64,000 bases of DNA from assembly GCA_963573305.1 (NCBI GenBank), contig OY754330.1, forward strand, positions 23,873,096 to 23,937,095. Direction: 5' to 3'. The position numbers and the translations under genes were made by a program. The notes beneath the pieces were generated by a model, which ran no database searches, was not told where the DNA came from, and saw nothing but the letters and a program-made list of their open reading frames with translations. The DNA comes from Pyrrhosoma nymphula (Eukaryota; Arthropoda; Insecta; Odonata; Coenagrionidae). The stretch's first letter is position 1; every line of letters starts with the position of its first letter. Below, in pieces: positions 24,401-36,400 of this stretch.

Positions 24401-27400
24401 TCATTTTCGAACACACCTTGGGCGATTTTCCCTCATCATGTCTTCATTCCCCCTCACCTCTAAAAGATTCAGTGGTCCTTTGAACATGCTACTGGGCCTT
24501 CCCCTCTGAGAAGCCAAAGGCATATGTGCTGACACCCCTTCTTTTCTTTAGTACATACTTCATGACTTCTGAAATTATGAATTCTTATACAGCTTGAGTA
24601 ATAAATAAACAAGAAAAATGTAAGGGTCATCTGAAGTCAATTCACCCAGAAAAATTTCAAAATGACACCCACCACCTAGTATTTGGCTGAATTTTTTTTT
24701 TCACATACTAATATCATTGATGTGATGACCTTCGTAAAGTTTTTGTATAGTTATCATAGTTTCAGAGAAATGTAGGGTCAAAATTTTGAAAAACTGCCTG
24801 AAGCTGTCTCTTTCTAGTTTAGAGTTCAGTTTATGAGGAAAAGAGTCATAGGTCAGTGACCATTCCCCATATCATTGTCAACTCTACATATCATTATCAA
24901 ATTTTTACCACAGTTCACTGAAAAATGTAAAATTGAGTAAAAATATTTCATATTCCTAGCATAACTTGGTGAGCCTCCATTAACTCATTAATTGGTAATT
25001 AATAAAGTTTTTTATTGTGAAAACATTACTTCATTTTGGGTTCAGGAAGGGGAAGGCAACCAGAGACACAATTGCTGTAATGTGAGGACACTTATAGATA
25101 GAAACATACAGTGTAATGAGGATATTTTCACTTGCTTTGTGGATTTCGAAAAGGCATTTGACAGAGTAAACTGGGAGAAACAAATGCCGATACTAGGGAA
25201 AATAGGAATAGATTGGTGGGATAGGAGACTCATTTGAAACTTATATATGGGGTGGGCAAGGACCCAGCCACATTGACACACCGGTTCCCGTAAAATCACT
25301 GAAGTTAAGCACTGTTGGGCCAGGACTGAGTTTGGATGGGTGACCATACATACCTTCACTGTGGCGCTCTTGTCCCCTGTCTGCATGTGGCAGACAGGCA
25401 TGGGGTTGGCACAATAGACCAAGAAGGTCTAAGTGCCCGGGCTCCTGTCGAAGGCCCCCCCTACAAACAATCTAATCTATATAAGGGGCAGAGGGCTCAG
25501 GTGAGGGTAGCTGACGGTGAATCGGGGTGGGCAGTTATAAGTCGTGGGGTGCAGCAAGGGTGCCCATTGTCACCCTTGCTTTTTATCATCTTTGCTTAGG
25601 AAATGGTAAGAGATACATAGGATGAGCTAGATGTGGGAATCAAAGTAGGAGGCCAGCAGATAAAGTCAGTTACATTCGCGGATGACCAGGCATTGGTCAG
25701 TCGGTTGTCGAAGGATTACAAACTTTAGTAGATGCATAAGAAAAGCATTGCGAGAAATACAGGATGAAGATTAATCATAAGAAAACAAAAGTAATGAGAT
25801 TCTCTAGGACAAAGAAAGCGAGGCTAGTCATAAGAGTAGGAAGTCACGGACTCGAGCAAGTAGAAAAATTTAATTACTTGAGAAGTACGCTAGAAGAAAC
25901 CGGACATAATAAAGACATTAGTCGAAGAAAAGTGCTAGCAAAGGAAGCATTAAATAATAGAAGGGAGCTGATGATGGGAACTTTAAGTAAGGATTTAAAA
26001 AAGAGGCTGGTGAAGAGCTTGATATGGAGTGTGGTGTTGTATGGGGCAGAAACGTGGACCTTGAGAAAGAAAGACGAAAATAGGCTGAAGGCGTTCGAGA
26101 TGTGGAGGAGGATGGAGAAGGTGCGTTGAACGGAAAGGAAGACAAATGAGGAAGTGCTTGACTTGGTGGGTGAGGAGAGGAAACTTATGGATGAGATTGG
26201 GGGAATGCAGGGTAGGTGGGTGGAAGCAGTAATGAGGTTTACTGAAGGCTGTGATAGAGGTAAGGATGTTGGGCAAGTGGGGAAGGGGAAGAAAGAGAAT
26301 AGGTTTTATGGATGGGATGAGGAAGGGTAGGACTTGTGCTGAGATGATGAAAGAAATACTAGAGGTAGATAGGCTACGGCGCATATAAGAGCATGCTGGA
26401 TATTCTCTGGCTTTCATCATAACCTACATCTAACCGGTAGAAGACTCTAATGAATGAATGAATGTATTTGAAAGGAGAAAAAAAATTTTCATCTATCATT
26501 ATTATCATTTATGAATTTCAGCAAGCTGTCTTACGTTAAGTCAGGCAGATATTTTACAACCGAGAATATGTATAAAAATGTTAGGAAATTAGGTGAAAGA
26601 TTTTAATAATATTCTCTGTTTTACATTCATTTGGTATTTTACTTTCTTCAGGTTAGTCACCATCCGCCCATAAGTGCATGCCATGCAGAATCTCCTAATT
26701 TCATATTTTGGCAAGATGCACGAATAAAAACTAAGTTCTGGGGAAAATCAATGGAATTTCAACCTACAGGTATGTTTTTCAGTGAAAAAGCATTGCCAAT
26801 TTAAAATGTTTTCTTGGGCTACATGCATTCGTGTTTGAAAGTTTAAATTTTGCTCATCTTTCTTTTTTTCTGCATAGGAAATGTCAATGTGCAGTTGCCA
26901 AGATTCGGAGATCACTACAGATGGAACAAGGTGACTACATGTGTCCACAATTTATTTGGTGGCCAAAGGTGGGTCGATCAGTATGGCGAGCTCAGGATTC
27001 AGTTGGTGAAAGGGGCTGGCAACTATTCCTGTAAACTGACATTTGCCAAGGTGAGCTCATTTATTTTGTTTAATGTTATATTTTACTGGATTTAAAATAC
27101 ATTATTTTGTTATTTATTTTTATTTAACCTTTATCTTATGAGGTTTTTTGCCGACCGACTAACTAGACTACCGAGGTTTTTTAAAATTTCTGCCTCTAAA
27201 TCATAGTGTTTTAGAAAAAAAATTATTACAAGAAAAGTATTTGTTGTATCACAAGAAAATAAAATGTGTTTTCTAGAGTTTTTACAGGGCTTTGATGTAA
27301 CATGATTTTATAGGGATAAATAGTATAACAATATTTTAAATCAAAGTTCAATTATTTTTTAGATAAAAAAAATGAAATTATTCTAGAGGGTGAAGGTTTT

Positions 27401-30400
27401 TTTTTGCCAAATAACGAGCGATTCCTCTTCAAAAATTGCGTAACACAATGCCATTAGTTCAATTTAAAAGTTTTTCAAGTAAGGGAATGGTAAATTACTA
27501 TAAAAAAAATGGAAAATATCAAAATTTTGGCAACTGCCTTTTTCCAAGAGTTGCCGTTTTTCTCTTCCAAATACTCTGAAAGACAAATTTTTCTCCATAA
27601 TACTTGTATGTTTTTTGCATAATAAAGTACTTTATTTGATTTGATTCATTAGTATTTCGTATCCTGTGCTTGTTTTATTCATTCCTTTTAAACAATATGT
27701 TACCGGTTATTCGATGTAATTACGTTCAAACTCATGGTGGGTAGTAATGTTATTTTCGTGTTCCGGAAGTCTAAGAAAATTTCAACATAGAAAAAAAAAT
27801 TTTGTATCCACATTATGGATATAAATTCTACATGCAGTAACCAAGCAATAGATGCGACCTAAATTGATTGTTTTTAGCCATTGATGGACCACTTTTAGCT
27901 CACTAGCTCACTCACTTCTAGCGGAACGTTCCAATTGCATCATAAGTGAAAAACCGCAGTCGGTGTTGTGTGCTGAGCGGTGCTGTAGAAGCATATCCTT
28001 TCTTTTTAGAGATGTTGTCTCCAAAAAGAAAGGGTTAGACTGATGGAAAATATTCTTGATAGTGAATGGGGAAGAGATGGGGATGGGAGGGGTAGGTAGG
28101 GGTAATTAAGAAATATGAAGAAGTGAGATGGAGGGAGAGAGATGGAGGCTCAAGGTACTGCTGAGGGTTGATGATAAAACCTGGTACGTACGACAGATGC
28201 AATATTTTTTTATATGTCTGACACAAAAACATGAGTGCACCTTGCATACGGAAAATTACTATGGTTCAAAAACTTAAATAGCAACTTTGGCAATAAAATC
28301 ACCCATACTTATGAGAAGTCATGCAAATTTTGTAAATACCTGAACCTTTTTCTTCGAGCTGAATATGATCATAGTCCATAAATATCTTGTGCCCCCTATT
28401 CTCTAACTGTTCTTACTTATTAGTATGGTTAAACCCTGATTTTTTAATTGTTTTCAAGTAAAACTTAATTCTTTTAATTTTTTTTTTCAGGCAAGTTATT
28501 GGTCTGCTAAAAGGCATGAGGTTTTTGGTTCGATTATTGATGGTCATGGAAAAGTTCTTCGGAAGTTGCATGGCAAATGGAGTCAAGGAATGTTTTGTGG
28601 AAGTACTCCTAATGTGAGAAATATATGGAAGCCTTGTAAGTTGAAAGTTTTCTTTTTTAATTGCTGCAGTTTTTTCTAACATCCTCTGTAAACACAAAAA
28701 GCTGCCGTAGTGCTGCACAAGGATGTTAAGGTTGTGCGTGCAACTCACATTGAAGGAAGCGCTGCCACAGCGTCTCTGCAGCAGTATTTTGGAGCGCGCT
28801 GCCAAAACGTGCTGCTGCAGCGCATCTGCAGTGCATATGTAATGCATGTCAGCAACATGCTGCTGATGCGCTACCAACACATTTTCGTGAAGCATGAAGC
28901 TGCCGCTGAAAGAACATTGGCTCTTTCACTCCTCCCTTAACACGAAGCTATGAGTAGGTTGAATTGTTAGTGGTAGTAAATTTTCAGGCACCTGTTTTAT
29001 TACAAATATCAAAATAATTTAAAATAAGTGGAAAAGATAAATATTAATGTCGAGTACGAAATGAAGTTCTCAGAATGGAACACGCAGTTTTATGAGCCTC
29101 CCGTATTTATCAGTGTCAGTTCCAATTAATTTCCACAATTTGTCGGATTAAAAAAAATATCCTTAGGGCGAACCGCTTGCATAAGGAGCTACATCAGATA
29201 CAGACAGCCGCGATACATTTCGCGCCTAGTTTGAATGGAATGGGTTGTACAAATGAATAATAGATGTTGCTGACTACCGTTGATATTTCAGATGAACTGT
29301 AGATTGTTGCTGTGCAAAGTGCAACTTTTAGTGAATAGTTTTGCATCACATAATTATTTTAGAAACTACAGCTTTACCACGAGGCACAATAAATGTCATC
29401 GTAGCTTTCATGATGAGCCATTAAAAAGTAGATATCTTTGGCTCTCAACATACGCAGCCGTGTGGGACACAATAAAATGCATGGGATATATTTTACAGAA
29501 TATATTGCGAAGGTATGCCGTGCCAAATTGGTCTTCTTTTGAAAGTATCCTCTGTTGAGACTTGGAAGGAGCACATGTGGTTTTCATTATGAGATAACGG
29601 AGGTAACTGCGTGCTGTTATTTCATTTTGGACTCTTTTACTTTCAAGAAGAAGAATAAGGCAAGCAGGCCGGATTTAGTGTTTTTGGGGCTGTGGCTCGT
29701 TAGGTTCGAGGTAGCGGGAGGATCGCCTGGAGTTCATAAATAATAAGGAATATGGAATGTATTAAAAATTATAACGAAGACGTTGCTGCAGCGTGGTGGA
29801 AGCATTACTGCAGCGCTGTGGACGTGCTTCAATAGCGCTGCTGACATGGGAATATCGGAAATTTGAAGGTGTCGGGCATGCTGCAGCAGTTGTTTTTGTG
29901 CTGATACACTTATGCTTTGATTCGGATTCCAGTTTTTAGCTCAAGAACTGGTGGAACCATCAACCGAACCATCCCTATTCATATCCTGTGGTGTCCATTG
30001 TAATATGTATACTGAACTCTTCTGTCATATTTCTACTCTTCTTGATGACTGTCCAATGTTAAGGTTCCTAGTGACATTATCTTTGACTGTTCTTATATAT
30101 ATATGCTGTGTCCGGGGAGAAAGGGGTAATAGGTATAGCAGGTAAGTTGTCGGTCAGCTTCCCTCTCCCGCAGTTGGAGGCTGGCAAGACATCAGGCAAA
30201 AAGCAGTTGCTATTCAAAAGTGGACTGTGGTATGTTAAGTTGAAAAAGTGAAATTTTGTCAAGGCTATAAAATTTCAAGTTGTTAATACCTTTCCAACTT
30301 ACAGTTCTGTGGAGCTATAGACCTCAATATTTCCTCTGAACAAAGCCTGATACCATGTTGTGTATAGGTACTCCCAGACTTATGACCAGGATACTTTCTG

Positions 30401-33400
30401 AAGACTGTCTTTAGTCGTAAACAATAAGTGAAGCATGGGTGGCTTAGAAACCAAGACTCAAACCACAAATGTACCGAGTGATCCAGCTTTGCTTTTAAAG
30501 GTCATGTCAATTTTACGAATAATCATTTACCCTACAAATAAAGTTCGTAATATTAGTACTAAATAAAAACATTAATTTCTATAACGCTGTGAACAGTTTT
30601 GTAATGCTACTATCCACTATACAAAGAATAGAGGTGCTAATCTTAGATATTGAAGCACCTATACAAGAGGTTGGAAACCGACATTGTTTATGTACCACAT
30701 TTTACATTAAAATTAAATTAAAAGCCAGGCATCCTAAATAGGTAATTTAATCTTCCAAAAGTATATTTTAATCGCCCTGTTCTTGTTGTGGTATCAACAA
30801 ACCTTTCACATGTCACCTGGTGGCACACACGCCTTGGGTTGCTGATCGCTGGCCTATACAATTACACGACTAATGCTACGAAGAATAGCCTTTCACAAGA
30901 CATGCACACAAAAATATATTTATAGCGATTAAAAATCTCAAATGTTTGTCACGTCCATCATACCTCATGAAGCCAAAAAGAAATAATCCAGAAATCATTA
31001 TATGTTTTTGAGAACGTGAAACCAATGAACGATTAACATTTTAAGTTGACGTCAGGTGTAAACCAGCCTTAATGACAATGATTAAGTTATGTATTACGGT
31101 AGTATGGCGTTGCCTCACTTTGCGTGCGCTTTTCGTAATATTTCCAGAAGAAAATTTGTAGCAGTTCATAACTAATTTTTTAAAATAATGTTGGTTGTTG
31201 GTCGTAAGTCGGGGTACTCCACTTTTATTCCATTTTATGTAGGATGATAATTATGCTAAATGTACCATAGTCTGTAAAACTTGGGCATGATCTGTATTTT
31301 TTTGCAGCTCCTTTACCAGAAGATAGTGAATTATACTATGGCTTCACCAAGTTTGCAATGTCCCTGAATGAAATGGAATATGGCCAATCAGAAATAATTG
31401 CTTCGACGGATACAAGGCATCGTCCTGATCAGAGGCTGTTGGAGCAAGGTGACATTGCAGCAGCAGAGGAGATCAAAGCACAGTTGGAAGCTCAGCAACG
31501 GGAAAGGAGGAGGCAGAATGAGCTGGAAGGAAAGGTCCATGAGCCGAGATGGTTCAGGTTAGATTTTATGCTTATATTCCAACTGATAATAGTGTAGTAT
31601 TGGATTTGCTCGTTAATGTAACAGGGACTCGGCACTTAAAATAGAAGTAAATTGATGTCCCAGGATTTAGTTTTTCTCTCTTATTGAAATCTCTTTCACC
31701 ATTTTTTTGCACTGTTGCCTTTTGCTGATGGTTTATACTTTCAGTATGATTTGGTAGGGTGGTCTAGGTTTAAGCCACATAATTGTAATTCAAGCAACAT
31801 TTGCTCATTGATGATATGTAGCTGTATTTATTAATCTGTAGGCTTTAATTTTAGGACCAGCATTCCTTGTGTAAGTACTTAGAAAGAAAGAAAGCAGCCA
31901 CATCCTCCCCCCCTCCCCTCTGGGTGCTTCTGATTTCAACCTTCTCCATCATCTTTAGGGTTGGGTTGTAGCCTAGTGGGTGGAGCCATTAAATGCTGAT
32001 GGGAGACAACCTTAGCCCAAACTTAAGCATAGGTTAGATGCAATAGGTTCTTACAAGGGAAGTATCTTATAGTTGGGTCTCAAATTTTAACGAAAGTTGC
32101 TGGCAGGTAAACCTGGAAGAAAGTATAAATACCTAAACAGTTTCTCTCTGGAAGTGCCCAACTTTGCATAATCATGTTGATGGCTATGCTCTCAAAGGCA
32201 ATTTTAATGTGAATGAGAGAGATATTTTTTAAATATATGTACTGCCACACAAGACCCTATACGTCAAGGGGGATCCTTGCCTTGGGGGCTAACACAGACA
32301 AGCTCACCTTACTGTTTATTATGTGCTAATGCAGATAGCAGTGAGAGACTGAAGCTCTTTGTTTTAGGAAAATCCAGAAATCCACATTGTTTTAAAAACA
32401 TTATGATCTTGCCTATTACCTATGTAGCCAACACAAGGGCATGCTTGTCGTTAAGTATTTTCAAAGGGCAAATTCATGCTCTTGATGCAAAGATTGGGGT
32501 CTAAAATAGAAAATTTGTTTTGTTTTTGGATCAGTGCCCTGCACACCCAGTTAACTTGAAATTAAGGAACACTAAATTAGTATTTTTCCCAGCCAGTTGC
32601 ACCAGCCAGCTGCAGCCACTAGCTTTAGGTACAATTCTTACAAATAAAATTAAATTATGAAACATTTTGGTTATGAATTTACTTCCATTTCCTACAAATT
32701 ATGACTTCCCTCCGTTTACATTTTCCCATGATTTACATTTTTTCCTTTGGCCCCCATCCAAAGTGTAAAAGAGACCCTATTGAAAATGCCCTCTAGGAAT
32801 TTTTTTTTCCCACAGTAATTTGACAATGGGAACTCGAAATTTTCCTATAGGAAATTTTTTCCTATAGGAAATAATTTTCCTATAGGAAATAATTTTCCTA
32901 GAGGAAATAATTTTCCTGTTGGAAATTTTCCTATAGGAAATAATTTTCCTATAGGAAATAATTTTCCCATTGGAAAATAGTCTCATATACATAACCTTAA
33001 AAAAAAACGCCACCGTTAGGAATAGATCGGGGGACCTTCAGTTCATGAGTCGCCGACTCTGACCACTACACCAACTGACTGAGTTGAAGGGAGAGCGATC
33101 TCATAAGTATAACATTGGTATTAGTTGAGAGAGGATTGATTTTTTTAATCCTCTCTCAACTAATGCTCTCTCAACTCGCTCAACTAATTTTAATGATTGA
33201 TAAAAGAGAGAGGATGAGTTTTTTTAATTTCGAAAGAGGATTGCTGCACACCTACAGAGTCATGAGGCCGTTTTACTCGGGCACGAAATTGCACAACAAA
33301 GATTATATACTCAGGACACACACAACTGTTGTTGCACAACTTCAAACTGAATTTTTCTCAATCGGGCGTGCAATCATTTTCGAATTAGAGCAGAAGCTAT

Positions 33401-36400
33401 TTTGCTACCTCGCGTTCATGCATTCACGCATGCGTTCTTGCAATTCATGGCTTACCGTGTTTACACGATGCATTTACCCGCGCAAGTACGTGGCTGGACA
33501 GATGCGTGAACACATTCACCCAATTAGAACGAGCTATTTTCTGTCCACGCGTTTGCGTAATTTGGAGTGTTTACACGGTGAAAATTTGATGGTGATTGTA
33601 TTCACGCATCTACCCGTGCGGGTAATGCATCGTGTAAACACGACACCATGCAATTTGAAATGCACGTTCGTACTTACATCAGATTGTACGTGCCCCGTGT
33701 AAAACGCCGGACTATGACAAAGGGAGAAGAACTTCATGTGTTATGCCAGATATAGTTTGCGTTACACTGAAATTGGAATGGAACTGACTATGTGAGTTCC
33801 ATACTGGTGAACCATTTTTTAATGATTTTCTAACTTTTTCTTAAAAATTTTTTATTGACAATAATGTTTTAATTATAAATGAAATATTGTAAAAACTTGT
33901 CTTGTATGGTGATCTATGCATTATATTTGTGAGAATGCAGAGCCATTGATAAAATGAAATGTTTTCTTTTTTTAATTTCGAATTAATTAGAATTTTTCGC
34001 ACTATGGGAAACATTCTTAATGTACCTATAATAAATATTTGTTCTATATAAATATTGCTAATTCCTATAGGAAACCTTTTTCCATTGTCAAATATTCATG
34101 CTATAGGAAAATTTCTCATTTTTCTCATTCCTACAGGAAAATATTCGTGCTATAGGAAATTTCTCGTTCCTATAGGAAAATATTCGTCCAATAGGAATAT
34201 TTCTCGTTCCTATAGGAAAATATTCGTCCTATAGGAAAATTTCTCGTTCCTATAGGAAATTTCTCGTTCCTATAGGAAAATATTCGTCCTAAAAGGAAAA
34301 TTTCTCGTTCCTATAGGAAAATATAGTGGTCCTATAGGAAAATTTCTCATTCCTATAGGAAATTTTTTTGTTCCTATAGGAAATTTCTTGTTCCTATAGG
34401 AAAATATTCGTCCTATAGGAAAATTCCTCGTTCCTATAGGAAAATATTCGTCCTATAGGAAAATTTCTCATTCCTATAAGAAAATTTTTTTCCTATAGGA
34501 AATTTCTTGTTCCTATAGGAAAATATTCTTCCTATAGGAAAATTCCTCGTTCCTATAGGAAAATATTCGTCCTATAGGAAAATTTATCATTCCTATAGGA
34601 AAATTTCTCGTTCCTATAGGAAACTTTCTTGTACCTATAGGAAATTTATTGTTCCTATAGGAAGCTTCATCGTTCCTGTAGGAAACTGTAATTCCTATAG
34701 GAATTCACATAATTCCTATAGGAAACCAGTGGGGCATTTTCAATAGGGGAGGTTTCACTTTATCTCAAATGTGACAAACCTTTGGCCCTGGCCCTGAAAA
34801 TAATACATACTTTTCTTAATTCCAACAAATAAGTGCCACCCTATTGCACAGGAATAACTTCCATAAGCTGTAAAACGTCTTCTTAAAATTAACTTTCCCA
34901 TTTGTAATTAATTTTCTTTTGGTCTTTTGATCTTAGTGACATGTTCTGGCAATCATAAAAAATATTTATGCACTCAAGGGCTACATTTCAAAGTGAGTGA
35001 TCAGTGATGATGAAGAGCACATGTGCACGGCAGTGACATTTTTAAAAGAAACAGCAAATTTTGAAGCAAAATTATTAATTATTAAGTGGGAGAGAATTTC
35101 CATTGATGTGCAAAGAAGGGATGCTAAGGTTGGACAAATACCAATTTTTTTCTGGTGCAATCTGATTATGTTTTGCTTGCCTCTTAGTCAAAGTCAAATG
35201 GAAACCTTAAATAGATATGTAGTACCTTGGCTTCTATATGGAATACAAACTGTTTCATATGTGAATGTTTTGAAAATGTAAAATACAAAGAAAAATATTA
35301 TAATTTTTATATAATAAGAAGTAACTCATACAGTTATATAAAAGTTTGTGTAGGAAAAAAATGGGCAAATATAAACATATTACAAAGATGGGATTTCCAT
35401 GTCCACAGCGATCTCCACACCACTCGTAATGAATTGTTATAGGCTAAAATTATTGCTATGGAAAAATAGGAATTGATAATCAGTGATATGATATTTTTTT
35501 TACCAATTGTTGTTCATTATAAAAAGTCAATATCTGAAAGAATTAGCAAAAAATATACTTAAAGGCGTCTTTGTTTACAGTCTTCATATATTCACTAGAT
35601 CTTAATGCGTTTTGCTCTCTGGATCCCCAAAAACTACTTCTCCAATGAAGTGTCTGCACACCACAAAGGCTAGTGGTAAACTGAAGATGTTTATTGCAAA
35701 GGGTCCTGAGTTGGTCCCGTATCAGTAAAAAGGAGGGGCTGCTGGAAACTGATCATGGTGTGCTCCGTACACATAAAAGACCACTAGAAGTTTAATACTA
35801 GGTAACCTAATGGCCTGAATAACTGAAATCTGCAGTACAGCTCTATTGATGGCTCAAGCCAACAAAGTTCGAAAATTGCATAAATTTTTAACTTGAATCC
35901 AATTTTTTCATTTTATCACTCTTAAAAAAAAGTTAAAATATTTTATGCTTTTGATTTGCTTCGGTCCTAGTTCTAAACTTTTATTCTTTCTTATTTGCAT
36001 GAGTGAAGGGCAATCATTGTGCTGGAAAGGCGTTTTTTTTTTCATTTGTTTGCACTGGAAAAGAAAAACTTGTCATGGTTTGAACTATTGTTCTCTTATT
36101 GGAATTTTATATTTTCCTGTGCTTCCATGGGAGGAGGGGGGGAGGAGGCTGGGGGGGATGTGCATATCACTGCCTGCAGCTCACCTATTGCTAAGCAATA
36201 GACTAGGTGAAATTTGCACATCTGGGTGGTAGGGGGGAACAATACATATGTACCTTGAATTTTGCAGAAAGATCTGAATATGTATCAGAAAATCATTTAG
36301 TGTGGGAATTGCTGGATAGTAAATATAGGCCTATCCTGCATTTGGTGCCTGCTCCTCTGGTCAATAGTCCTTCACTGCCCTCTGGACTGCAAAAATATTC

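Larger units (their letters stand above)
32760..34761. mobile_element. 2-kb inverted-repeat element with arrays of TTCCTATAGGAA
   Basis: CCCTATTGAAAATGCCC at 32775-32791 and its exact inverted complement at 34732-34748 form the ends; an outer AAAGTG..AAA stretch is inverted as well. Next to both ends lie arrays of the 12-bp palindrome TTCCTATAGGAA: a short one at 32840-32975 and a long one at 34060-34720. The middle holds a tRNA-like stretch, a perfect 18-bp hairpin and an internal MITE. No transposase is seen and I cannot assign a superfamily. Confidence 0.75.

Noticed and set aside
33115..33702. 195-codon open frame on the plus strand
   Set aside because: It runs over a hairpin and a nested MITE with its own inverted ends. 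The peptide shows no domain, and the inverted DNA repeats explain the sequence.
34060..34720. CRISPR-like or satellite array
   Set aside because: Units are about 20 bp with palindromic cores and drifting spacers of the same repeat, not constant repeats with unique spacers. The array lies within inverted ends in an intron.
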